Origin: Ophiosphaerella korrae
Taxonomy: Eukaryota > Ascomycota > Dothideomycetes > Pleosporales > Phaeosphaeriaceae
Assembly (NCBI GenBank): GCA_028456385.1
Contig: JALNQF010000974.1
Location: 1 to 10,010 of the forward strand
DNA length: 10,010 nt
Direction: 5' to 3'
Made by a program: the position numbers and the translations under genes. Shown here in pieces: positions 1 to 7,739 of the stretch. Below the pieces are notes generated by a model. That model did no database searches, had not been told where the DNA came from, and saw only the letters and a list, made by a program, of their open reading frames with translations. Every line of letters starts with the position of its first letter. Within the stretch, counting starts at the first letter, position 1.

Positions 1-479
1 GTAGTATAAGAGTAAGATATATAAGCGTAAGTAGCTTTCTTAGCTTTACTCTATAAGAACAAGTTAGTATAATAATTACTAATATAAAAAGCAAGCTTTA
101 AAAGCTTTAAAAATAGTAACTTATAATAGCTATAATAATAGTTACTAAAGAGTTTATAAGGCTAAGAAAACTCTAAATATACTACGCGTAGCGTATAAGT
201 ACTTAGCACTTACGTATAAGCCTAAAATAAATAGAATTATAAGTAAAGGTATTTTTAACTAAGTTTAGATAACTACTATAAAACTTATTAAATAGCTCTA
301 CTACGTAGCTTACCTAGAGAGTATATTATAAGTTAGAGCTTTACTCTATATAATTTAAGTAAGCCTATAGTAGTAAGTAAGCTATATAAGCTATTTAAGC
401 TACTCTACTATATATAAGTAGCTTAGCTTAGATAGCTCTTTAATTAATAATTATCTCCTACTTATTTCTAAGCTTATAT
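1..479. other. AT-rich stretch with no confident gene
   Basis: No reading frame here shows a domain I can name. A Ser/Thr/Pro/Gln-rich run can be read in plus frame 2 from about 236 to 540, but it does not align with the start of a Gag capsid, and similar runs arise easily in RIP-mutated DNA. The stretch lies directly upstream of the element A capsid, so it may hold the 5' leader, the N-terminus of Gag or part of an LTR. Small structures are visible: a repeated aagctttaaa near 93-112 and a TAAGTACTTA palindrome near 196-205. I saw no primer-binding site and no convincing match to the region after the pol end that would mark paired LTRs. Confidence 0.5.
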
Positions 480-1010
480 CTTATAACACTTAAGTAATAA
501 AAAAGCGTTCTAGAATACGTATTAGAATTTAAATAACTATTATAGAACACTAAATAGAATAAACTATCCTTTAAATTAAGATTTAAATATAGATTAAAGG
601 AAAATATCTAATATAAATTAATTTAGATAGAAAAACTAAGTATATTAGTAGCCTTAAAAAGATAGGTAATATAAGTAGATAATAACTTCTAAGAATAGAG
701 AATAAATAAATATAGTAGATATTATAGAAATTATAATAGTAGAGACCCTATAATATTAGACGCTAATAAAGATAGTAAGAAGAAGAATAAAGACTTTATA
801 TACTTTAACTATAGTAAGAAAGGCTGCTATATAAAAGACTACTTATTAAAGAAGAAAGATATAGTATATTATAAATATAGAAAGCTAAGATACTTTGTAA
901 AAGACTATAGAAGTAAAGATTCTAAGAAAGAAAAAGAAGCCTAGTTAAAGATAACTAAGGATAAGAAAGAAGTACCTAAAGTATAGGCTAAACTTTAAGA
1001 AAAAGTAGTA
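480..1010 (+). pseudogene. gag: Gag pseudogene: capsid C-terminal half and nucleocapsid
   Basis: Gag packages the RNA of the element into virus-like particles. Codons from about 486 read as a retrotransposon-gag capsid tail: a Leu-Lys-Gln-Gln-Lys-Ser segment, a Leu-Glu-Tyr-Val-Leu-Glu-Phe helix (about 504-525), a Trp-Asn position and a Tyr-Gly-Leu-Lys-Glu-like motif near 588-602. Next comes a helix resembling the family's Leu-x2-Ala-x2-Asp-Asn-Arg stretch (about 630-680, VDNNF visible), then a basic linker and two zinc knuckles. Stops at positions such as 609 and 657 are typical RIP products. The first half of the capsid domain is not recognisable upstream of 480, either lost, in another frame or too decayed. 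After 908 the sequence is Lys/Glu-rich. The 3' boundary is arbitrary because Gag and Pol share one frame. Confidence 0.78.
801..908 (+). other. Two tandem CCHC zinc knuckles (degenerate) in Gag of element A
   Basis: Both knuckles keep the exact C-x2-C-x4-H-x4-C spacing although the ligands have mutated. In the first, the ligand codons are at 801 (tac), 810 (tat), 825 (tgc) and 840 (tac). In the second they are at 867 (tat), 876 (tat), 891 (tac) and 906 (tat). Nearly all Cys codons have become Tyr (TGC/TGT to TAC/TAT), as RIP at TpG predicts. In the second knuckle the His is also Tyr (CAC to TAC). The His position of the first knuckle is tgc (Cys), which is not a simple RIP product. The Gly-Lys-Lys-Gly-like and Lys-Asp residues between the ligands support the call. 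Nucleocapsid knuckles bind genomic RNA. Confidence 0.85.
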
Positions 1011-2099
1011 GTAAGTAAAGAATTATAATATATAATACTTTATTAGACCTTTTATTATAAAGATAACTACTATATAAACTATTCTAGTAAGTAAAGAGTA
1101 AGATAGTTCTAATAAAAGAATAGAGTAGTAGTAATAAAAGAAAGTAGAACTTAAGTATAGCTTAAAGAAATAACACGTATAATAGACCTACTAATAGAAG
1201 ATTTAGAAAGGGAAAAGTACTAGACCCTATTAATCTACGCTAAAAGACTAGTAAAAAATAAAGAAACTACTATAGTTACTTCTAAAGGACTATAAAGAGA
1301 TAAGAGACAAGTTAATATAAGAGGTATAAAATATACCTAGTTAGATATATATAGTTATAATAGCTATATATTAATAAATATAGTAGAATAAAATAACTAA
1401 TAGTAGTTTATTTAGAAATACTTACTAGTTATAAGTATAGAGGAAGCGTATAAAGACTAGAATATACGTAACTCTAAAAATATAAAATTTATATTATTTT
1501 AATAATAAATAGAGAAATATATAGTTATAGTAAGAAGAATACGTATATAAAGAGAATAGTAGTTCCTTGTAAGAAAAATATAATAGATTAATAAAGCTTA
1601 TATACTAAGTATACTAGTAGTATACTATATTTTAGTATAAACAAGTCCTAGTATAAATAAGTACTAAGAAGAGGACAATAAAAGGAAAGACTTAGGATAT
1701 TTAGTATACTTTAAAATATCCTAGGTATTATATTTAAATACGAACTACTATATATATAGAGAAGCTAAAGTAAGAAACTACGCTTAGCTAGTATAAAGGA
1801 AAGGATATAATTACACGAAATCTATCTAGAGGAAAGATATTAAAGGTTAGGAATTAATTAGTATACCTAACGAGGAGTATATAGTAATAATACCTAAACA
1901 GAAACTACCTAGAGAATATATCTTAGGAAGACTATAGTATAAATATATAAAAAATAAATATCTAAAATACAAAGACTATAAATAGAAAGTAAAGTAATAG
2001 CTCTTAAAAGATAGACAATTTATAAAATAGCCTAAGTAAGAAAAGCTTAATAGTATAATAGGCCTATATATAATAAAAGAAGGAATATACTAAGGAAAG
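1011..2099 (+). pseudogene. Long Gag-to-protease spacer of element A, function unknown
   Basis: The frame shared with Gag and Pol continues through this stretch, about 360 codons, with TAA/TAG stops at RIP-type positions. The translation is charged and Lys/Glu/Asn-rich, and the final part (about 1850-2100) leads smoothly into the protease. I recognise no domain. The spacing is large: the last knuckle ligand is at 906 and the protease active site at 2118, about 400 codons apart, whereas many Ty3/gypsy elements have a much shorter gap. It may be a family-specific Gag C-terminal extension or an old insertion that kept the frame. Confidence 0.5.
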
Positions 2100-2360
2100 A
2101 AAGTATAAATTATAATTAATAGTAGAGTAATAAAAAACTTTATATCTAAGAAGTTTATAGAAAAATATAGAATATATTATACTATAAAAACGTTTCCTTA
2201 ATAACTAAGTATAATTAAAGAAAAACTATTCGAGGAATAAATAAAGTTTAAGACTACACCCTCTATACTAGAACTAGAAGGGCTTAAAATTAAGAATCTA
2301 GTTATAGATATAATAGCAATTAATAATAAATAAGATATAATCCTAAGGATACTATAGCTA
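2100..2360 (+). pseudogene. pol: Retroviral-type aspartic protease (element A)
   Basis: This domain would cleave the Gag-Pol polyprotein. Two family landmarks are visible in frame. At 2118-2126 the codons aat agt aga read Asn-Ser-Arg where the catalytic Asp-Ser-Gly belongs; they are followed by Val-Ile and Lys-Asn-Phe-Ile, matching the Ala-Thr and Asn-Phe-Ile continuation of the family. At 2334-2357 the frame reads DIILRIL then stop, the decayed form of the conserved Asp-x-Ile-Leu-Gly-Met-x-Trp strand. The 72 codons between the two are typical for this fold. The Asp-to-Asn and Gly-to-Arg changes fit G-to-A mutation and would abolish catalysis. Confidence 0.82.
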
Positions 2361-2639
2361 TAAATAGCTAACCTAAGAATTAATTAGAGAATAGAAGAAA
2401 TTAGTTACTCTAACAAAGATATATTAAAAGCTAATATAAGTATATATAAAGGAGAATTCTTAGATAAATATAAGAAATAAGAAACATAGCTTATAGAACC
2501 TAATAACTACTTCCTAGAATACTAGCTATAGGACTTAGTAATAGATCTAAAAGAGAAAAAAAACGTAGGTTAGAGTCTAGTCTATATAAAGACTAAGGAA
2601 GAATTAAAGATTAAATAAGCGTTTATTAAGAATATAATA

Positions 2640-3140
2640 AAGAAAAGATAAATATAAAACCCTTAATCTTTAGTAGTATATAGACTTATAATTATAGACA
2701 AGAAAAGAATAAGTAATAAAAGATCCTACGTAGATTTTAAGAAAATACACGTAATTATAGATAAGAATTAATATCCTCTACTATATATAGATAATATATA
2801 AGATAAGCTGTAAAACGTAAAGATCTTTATAAAGCTAGATATTTAAAACGCCTACTATTAGATTAGAATTAAAAAGAGTAATAAGTAGAAGATAGCGTTC
2901 TAAATATAATTTAGACTATTTAAGTATATAGTTATACCTTTTAGATTAATAAATATACTAGTAGTATTTTAGGATAGAATTAATATAGTCCTAAGAGTAT
3001 ACCTAGACGTATTTATATTTATATACTTAGATAATATCTTTATATTCTTAGAATTAGAGGAAGAATATATATAAAATTTATATAAGGTACTAGAAAGACT
3101 AGTAAAAAACAAACTATTCTTTAAGATTAGGAAATATTAG
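2640..3140 (+). pseudogene. pol: Reverse transcriptase domain (element A)
   Basis: RT copies element RNA into cDNA. The fingers-to-palm entry is seen as Asp-Lys-Asn-x-Tyr-Pro-Leu-Leu near 2760-2780. Motif A reads IFIKLDI from 2823 with the catalytic Asp intact at 2838, followed by Asn-Ala-Tyr-Tyr-stop-Ile-Arg-Ile, the usual Ala-Tyr-His-Gln-Ile-Arg with RIP changes. The Phe-Lys-Tyr-x-Val-x-Pro-Phe-Arg-Leu and Val-Phe-stop-Asp-Arg-Ile-Asn segments correspond to the template-grip region. The polymerase signature is at 3024-3035 as Tyr-Leu-Asp-Asn; the second Asp codon (gat) has become aat after a T, a textbook RIP change. The frame is uninterrupted by indels, but the stops and the lost catalytic Asp leave it dead. 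Confidence 0.93.
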
Positions 3141-3600
3141 TTCTATATAAAAGAAATAGACTTCTTAAGGTTTATTATTAAACTAAGAAGAATATAGATT
3201 AACTTAAGTAAGATTAAGTTAATTTAGAAATAGCTAATACTAAAGAATTTATAAGAAGTATAATAGTTTTATAGACTAGTAAACTTCTATAAGAAGCTAA
3301 TAGTAAAATAGTCTAGATATATAGAGCTATTAACTAAACTTATAACGAAATATTCGCTATTTAAATAGATAAAAGAATATAATAACGTATTTAAAAAATA
3401 GAGAGTATACTTATAAAAAGTAAAAAATAAAATAAAGGTCTATATAGATTATAAGAATATTAAAAGATATATAATAAATATAAAGTTAATATAACGCTAT
3501 ATATAATAATAGGAATTCTAATTAAAATTTAAATTAAAAGTTATATATATAAAAGAGAAAGATAATTAATTTATAGATACTTTAAGTAGATAACTAGAAT
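3141..3600 (+). pseudogene. pol: RNase H domain with its catalytic core deleted (element A)
   Basis: The connection domain after RT is clear: a Phe-Leu-Arg-Phe-Ile-Ile start (Phe-Leu-Gly-x-x-Ile in relatives) at about 3159, a Leu-Val-Asn-Phe-Tyr-Lys-Lys-Leu segment (about 3276), and Lys-Tyr-Ser-x-Phe-Lys near 3348-3365. At about 3390-3401 the text jumps from the Val-Phe-Lys-Lys that normally precedes the RNase H fold straight to stop-Arg-Val-Tyr-Leu, which normally lies near its end. It continues as VKNKIKVYIDYKN (Asp codon at 3447, the late catalytic Asp) and a Lys-Asp-Asn-x-x-x-Asp-x-Leu-Ser-Arg tail (about 3561-3590). By comparison with the family, roughly 80-90 residues including the first catalytic Asp and Glu are missing, with the frame kept. 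Confidence 0.8.
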
Positions 3601-4651
3601 TATAAGAAGAAGTTAATATAACTAGTAAAGTTCTAATTATAAATAAAGAAAGAAATTTTATCTTAAATATACTTAAAATAGCTATAATACTAAAGAGAAA
3701 TAATAGTAAACTAAATAAATAGATTTAGATAGAAATAGTAAATACTCTTAAAGAAAAAAAAAAACTTAAAATCTAAGATAGATTTATTAAAGCCTATAGG
3801 AGAATATATATTCTAAGTAAAATTTAAAGAGAATATATATAATAATTCTATAAACTACTATTATATAGATACTAAGGAATTAAGAAAATACTAGATAAGC
3901 TTTTAAGAGATTACTATATACTAAAGGTAAGATAATTAATAAAAGAGGTACTACAATACTAATAGAGAATATTATAACTAGTTAAAGTACTAAAGTATCT
4001 TTAGAAAGTTATTATAATAAACTTTGTTATAAAGTTACTTAAATTAAAAGATCTAGTATTAAAAGTTAAATATAATAGAATCTTAATAATAGTAAATAAG
4101 TTTATAAAGTACTTATACTTTAGACTATATAAAGAGAAAAGTAAGATAGAAGTTACTACTTACTAGGTCCTAGAGACTATAGTTAGCTAATATAGTCTTC
4201 TAGATAAGATTATTATAGATAGAGATATAAGATTTATATTAAAACTTTAGAGAATAATATTAATATTATTAGGAGCTAAATACTAAATATTAATAGTATA
4301 CTATCTATAGAGAGATAAATAATTAGAATAAATAAATTAGATAGTAAAATATTACTTAATATACTATATTAACTACAATTAAAATAATTAGGTAGAGTTA
4401 CTACTTATAGTATAGCTAGTATATAATAGAGTAAAAAATGTAGTAATAATAGTATTACTTTTCTTTATAAATTATAGATTTAACCCTAATATATATTAAA
4501 TACTAAGAAATATAGAGTTTTAGACTTTAAGAATAGAAAACTTTATAAATAGTTTAAAAGAAATATATAATTAGCTATAATAAGACGTAGAAATCTTATA
4601 AGATTATATAGTAAAGTACTATAGTAAGAAATATAAAGAGAGACCCTAATT
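3601..4651 (+). pseudogene. pol: Integrase: partial zinc finger and DDE catalytic core (element A)
   Basis: Integrase inserts the cDNA into the genome. An N-terminal His-x6-His pair survives as Tyr codons at 3849 and 3870, followed by Gly-Ile-Lys-Lys and an Arg-Asp-Tyr-Tyr segment. Only one zinc Cys position (tac, 3957) is seen before the text passes to the proline-linker region and the core, so the second half of the HHCC finger is missing. The core has Asn at 4020 in place of the first catalytic Asp, an intact Asp in DRDIRF at 4218, and Glu at 4326. The second pair is separated by exactly 35 residues, the D,D-35-E rule, and the first pair by 65. Asn-Tyr-x-Phe-x-Pro (about 4467) and a Lys-Tyr-Tyr-x-Lys-Lys stretch near 4613 follow as in relatives. 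Confidence 0.9.
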
Positions 4652-4666
4652 AAAAAAAAAAAAAAA
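4652..4666 (+). repeat. A15 homopolymer where the pol frame shifts
   Basis: Fifteen consecutive A residues. Upstream the integrase reads in the frame whose codons start at multiples of 3, up to Glu-Arg-Pro near 4640. From 4667 the integrase C-terminal region reads in the next frame (codons starting at 3n+2), a net shift of minus 1 or plus 2. The run encodes poly-Lys and sits where relatives have a Lys/Gly-rich turn before a Val-Trp/Tyr-Leu strand. Replication slippage on the tract is the simplest explanation. Confidence 0.8.
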
Positions 4667-5050
4667 GTATAGTTAGTATAAAGCAATATTAAGAGTAAAT
4701 AATATAGTTTAAAACTAGATTACGTAAAAATAAAACTATATAAAATTAGGAAAAAAGTTATACTAGTTATATTTAAATTAAAACTACTAAGTAAAATAAA
4801 GATATACTTAAATTTTTAAATAGTATAACTTAAGAAAGTTTTATAAAACGTAAAACTACTAGTATATAAAGTAAATATATATAGAGAATAAGAATAGTAA
4901 AAGATAAAAAAAATCCTAGAATATAAGATCTATAATAGAAAGAACTACTACTTAGTAAAATAGATAGGACTAAATAATAAGGGGTAACTATAGGAAGATA
5001 TATAAGAACTAGAAGATAACCTTAACTACTCTAAGTAACTAGAGGAGGTC
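4667..5050 (+). pseudogene. pol: Integrase C-terminus (GPY/F-like) and chromodomain (element A)
   Basis: In the shifted frame the text begins Val-x-Leu-Val, then Ser-Asn-Ile-Lys-Ser-Lys and Lys-Leu-Asp (4712-4720), with a degenerate Gly-Pro-Tyr at 4733-4741 read as Lys-Leu-Tyr. A Lys-Ile-Tyr-Leu-Asn-Phe at 4799-4816 stands for the usual Ile-His-Pro-x-Phe-His. A chromodomain follows (4913-5050): ILEYKIYNRKNYYLVK then stop (Trp in relatives), Ile-Gly-Leu, a Trp/Glu-type segment, and an acidic ELEDNL helix ending in Leu-Glu-Glu-Val. Chromodomains on integrases direct insertion to marked heterochromatin, and this one places element A among the chromoviruses. The stop at 5051 lies close to where such proteins end. 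Confidence 0.82.
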
Positions 5051-5840
5051 TAAAGTTAAAACCCTCTAAGCTACTTTATAGTAAATTAAGAAAGTTTATA
5101 CTACTAGTACTAAATAGAGAGATATTAGGAATATCTAATATAATAGGAGCTAAAGTAGCCTTTAGTATATTCTTAAAATCTATTTTAGTTTCTAATATAT
5201 AAGACTATATAGATAATTTAGTATTATTATAAGCTTTTAGTTTATAAAGGTAGTCTATATATACCTAACGTTTTACTATCTTATAAGTAGTCTTAGAGAT
5301 TAGGTTATACTAGGCTTATTTAGTAATAGCTAGCTATAATAATAGTTTTACTCTAGCTCTATTAATAGCTCTCTCTATATAAATTAGAAGTAAGAGACCT
5401 AGTTAAAATTAAGTATATATATTTAGTAAGATAAATTATAGAAATAGTATAATAATACTAAATATAAGCCTAAATATACTTACTATATACCTTACTATCC
5501 TTTAAAGAAATTAAATAAGTTAACTTTAGATTATTAAAATAAGAGTAAATAATTATTTTAATACTATTTTACGTAATATAATTAGTAAGTAATACCTTAT
5601 TATATTAGAAATAAGAAGGTATAGAAAGTAATAAAGGGATAAAAATTAATAAAGAAAATAAGTTAATAACTTTAGTTCTAAGGTAAAGAAATAAAAACCT
5701 CTCTAAAAGATAAGATAGTATTATAGTAGAAATAGGAGAAAACTAGATAGAGCTAATTAGTCTTATAATAGAAGATAAAAATATATATTACTTATAAGGT
5801 AATAAACTTAATTAGGAAGTTAATTATAATAGAGATATAT
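5051..5840. other. Region between two convergent elements, no gene seen
   Basis: After the element A chromodomain no frame on either strand shows a domain I can name. The region should hold the 3' end and 3' LTR of element A and the distal end of the element B LTR, but I could not define LTR borders. A short perfect inverted repeat, agatatt-agg-aatatct, lies at 5120-5136. A 17-base string, agctataataatagtta in the first copy, recurs at about 128-144 and 5334-5350 with only its last base different. This might be an LTR remnant or chance in TA-rich DNA. Confidence 0.5.
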
Positions 5841-5975
5841 ACTAACTTTATATCTTTAGATAGCTTAGTAGTAATAAAGCTATAAAGTAACTTTATTACT
5901 TTATAAGGCTTAGTAAGAATAAAGATAATAAAGTAGCTTTATAGCTTTATAAGACTTAGTATAAATAAAGCTATT
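5841..5975. repeat. 46-bp tandem repeat, about three copies, in the element B LTR
   Basis: Copies lie at about 5841-5882 (partial and most diverged), 5883-5928 and 5929-5975. The two better copies align base for base with a period of 46, sharing the pattern taaagta-r-ctttat-x-x-ctttataag-r-cttagta followed by aataaag. Each unit contains a small inverted motif (aaag...cttt). Tandem repeats of this size are common in the U3 or U5 parts of LTRs, and this block lies 180-310 bases inside the LTR that starts at 6155 on the minus strand. Confidence 0.75.
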
Positions 5976-6155
5976 AAGCTAGAGAAAATTAAAGGTTTAT
6001 AGTTAGTAGTAATGCGCATTATTAGGATAGTATTAGTAATCTAATTTCTAACTAAGAACGCTAATACTTAATATTGTATATATAAATTAACTATTATTTA
6101 TAGTTATTATCTAATTACTATATATACCTTAGTTGTTAACTCTTAATCTACTACA
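5976..6155 (-). repeat. 3' LTR of element B, proximal part
   Basis: On the minus strand the sequence TGTAGTAGATT begins at 6155 and is preceded immediately by a purine run, as expected for an LTR 5' end. It continues downstream through AT-rich non-coding sequence including a gcgcat core near 6013-6018 and then the 46-bp repeats. No coding frame is present. The distal end (expected CA, likely TA after RIP) was not located, so the LTR probably extends below 5840. The paired 5' copy was not found. Confidence 0.6.
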
Positions 6156-6164
6156 CCTCTTCTT
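6156..6164 (-). other. Polypurine tract of element B
   Basis: On the minus strand the nine purines aagaagagg sit directly before the TG that starts the LTR at 6155. In LTR retrotransposons such a tract primes second-strand synthesis and always abuts the 3' LTR. Its position right after the truncated RT marks the 3' side of the internal deletion. Confidence 0.65.
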
Positions 6165-6194
6165 AGAGCCTAAGTAGTTAATAACTTAGTACTC

Positions 6195-6900
6195 TATTAT
6201 ACCTAAAAACTTATCTAAAGTAGTATAGAGGCTAGATCTTTTAGAGTTTATATAAAAGCCTTACTCTTTTAGTTATATAAGGACTTTATAAACGTACTAG
6301 ATATAGTCTAATTTATTATTAGAATATACTAAGATATTATCTATATATATAGTATAGAAGTTATTAAAATATTCTAGTAGGGCTAAGTTAATAGCGCGCT
6401 AGAAAGTAGCTAGCGCGTTAGTAAAGCTAAAGAGTACTACCTTATAAGTATATATACTAAAGTAAGTAATAAAAGTAGTTAGCTATTCTAAATTTAAAGT
6501 AATACGTAAGTAGTAGAATATATATATTACGTTAAATTTAGAGAAATCTTTACATTATTTAAGTAGGCTAGTATTTTCCTAAAGAATAAGATAGAGTACT
6601 AGTCTTTAATAGTAGATATATTTAGCTTGTAGTAGTTTACGTAAACTTATAAGCTACTATCTAGTTTAGCTATAATTAGTAGGGTATTCTTAGCTAAAGA
6701 GCTATATTTACTAATAAAGCCTTTAACTTCTATTTCTTAGATATATTTCTAGATTACTTTATTTTATTTTCTAGTAAAGAAGTAAAGTTTAGTATCTAGG
6801 ATTTTTACGCTAAGCTTAAAAGTAATTTCTAAGTTATATAGCTTATAGAAGAAGAGTTCTTTAGTAACTTTTTTATTAAAATAGAGTATTAAGTCTTAAT
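6195..6900 (-). pseudogene. pol: Reverse transcriptase of element B, frameshifted and 3'-truncated
   Basis: The minus strand reads the RT entry (a KGFI motif followed by Ser-Ser-Leu-Ala, then Val-Asn-Tyr-Tyr-Lys-Leu-Asn, the decayed Val-Asp-Tyr-Arg-Lys-Leu-Asn) in one frame down to about 6550. It then shifts one step, within an aagattt word at 6544-6550, into the frame with Phe-Ser-Lys-Phe-Asn (first catalytic Asp now Asn at 6531-6533). Next come YYLRI, an FTNALATF motif (Leu-Thr-Asn-Ala-Pro-Ala-Thr-Phe in relatives) and Tyr-Ile-Asp-Asn at 6345-6336, where the second Asp is Asn. The text ends at Lys-Phe-Leu-Gly-Ile-Ile (about 6211-6194), the start of the RT connection. Everything normally after this point is absent. 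Confidence 0.9.
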
Positions 6901-7329
6901 ATAGTTAGAGTAGTTCTATAAACAAGATACCTTTAAGCTTTACTATATATAGTAGATTATAAAATTATATATAATCTACTTCTTTAGCTACTTTATAGTC
7001 GTATACTAGTAGTAGTATTCTATCTAAAGTAAGTACTATAAGTATATATTTATTTCTTCTAGTAAAAGCTTTAATTATATATTAACTAATTGTTTAAATA
7101 ACTATTAATAAGTTCTATTTATATATATTTAAGTACTTACTTAAAGGCTCTATAAGAGTAGATAATAGTTTAAGTTCTAGCTTCTTTAAAGCTATAGTAA
7201 AGTAATACCTAAGTATACTATAGTATACTACTAAAGGGATTTTGTTAGTTATCTAGTAGTACTATTAGTAGTAAATATTAGAGAATAAAAACGTTCTATT
7301 ATAGTAGTTTAGTTTAATAGTATAGGCTT
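6901..7329 (-). pseudogene. Protease-to-RT linker of element B
   Basis: The protease frame continues without a detected indel through this stretch to the RT entry, with RIP-type stops only. It reads as a Leu/Lys/Glu-rich linker (for example Ala-Leu-Lys-Lys-Leu-Glu-Leu-Lys near 7195) and ends in a Lys-Glu-Leu-Phe-Phe-Tyr-Lys-Leu segment near 6850, in the position of the conserved pre-RT strand of Ty3/gypsy elements. No separate domain is recognised. Confidence 0.55.
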
Positions 7330-7640
7330 TATACTAAAGAAATCTTAAAATAAAGTTAAATTTACTTATATTTTTTATAATATAAGTAGAAGTCTATTCT
7401 ATATACGTACTTACTTATAAGTAGAAATTAACTTAATATATAATAGTCTTAAATAAAGAACTATTATATCCTTTATAAATAATAAGTTAAAGTAGCTAGA
7501 TAGTTTATAATTTTTTAGTCTATTAGTTAAATTTTTAGTAAATAAAGTTTATATTAGCTCTATTATTAGCTAAGGTTCTAGCTATATAGAGTACTATAGG
7601 GTCTTTACTTAGAAAGCTAGTAAATAAGAATTAGTTTAGC
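7330..7640 (-). pseudogene. pol: Aspartic protease of element B
   Basis: On the minus strand the active site lies at 7567-7559 as Asn-Asn-Arg followed by Ala-Asn-Ile-Asn-Phe-Ile, corresponding to Asp-Ser/Asn-Gly-Ala-Asn-x-Asp-Phe-Ile. A flap-like Lys-Gly-Tyr-Asn-Ser-Ser (Asp-Gly in relatives) follows near 7480. The closing strand at 7351-7334 reads Ile-Leu-Arg-Phe-Leu-stop where Ile-Leu-Gly-x-Pro-Trp belongs, then Tyr-Lys-Ala. The same Asp-to-Asn and Gly-to-Arg decay is seen as in the element A protease. The frame is the one used by the first half of the element B RT, so protease and RT entry were continuous. Confidence 0.75.
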
Positions 7641-7739
7641 TTAGCTTCTATTAGATTAGTTAGTAGTTTCTTATACTAGACTATCTATATTCTATAAGTA
7701 AGTATATAAGATATAGCTATACTAGGAGTTATACTTTAG

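Larger units (their letters stand above)
480..5050 (+). mobile_element. Element A: RIP-degraded Ty3/gypsy chromovirus-type retrotransposon, internal region
   Basis: The domain order is that of Metaviridae (Ty3/gypsy): Gag with two CCHC knuckles, protease, RT, RNase H, integrase, then a C-terminal chromodomain, which is diagnostic of chromoviruses. From about 480 to 4651 all domains sit in the same plus frame (codons starting at multiples of 3), roughly 1,390 codons in which frequent TAA and TAG stops replace Gln, Trp or Arg but no net frameshift is seen. After the A15 tract the frame moves by one step for the C-terminal part. Gag and Pol share one frame, so the ancestral element probably made a single polyprotein. 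Flanking LTRs were not identified. The element cannot encode any functional protein as it stands. Confidence 0.9.

Noticed and set aside
5120..5136. Perfect inverted repeat agatatt-agg-aatatct as an LTR terminus or binding site
   Set aside because: Short AT palindromes are expected often in this composition, and no TG/CA border or target duplication accompanies it.
128..5350. Shared 17-base string (about 128-144 and 5334-5350) as evidence for paired LTRs of element A
   Set aside because: The string is low in complexity, and the surrounding sequences do not align by eye, so it is not enough to call LTRs.
6391..6420. GC-rich inverted repeat (cgcgctag / ctagcgcg) standing out from AT-rich surroundings
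   Set aside because: It coincides with the conserved Asn-Ala-Pro-Ala-Thr-Phe-Gln-Arg-Ala-Ile-Asn part of the element B RT; the CpG-rich codons simply escaped RIP and the symmetry is explained by the coding sequence.
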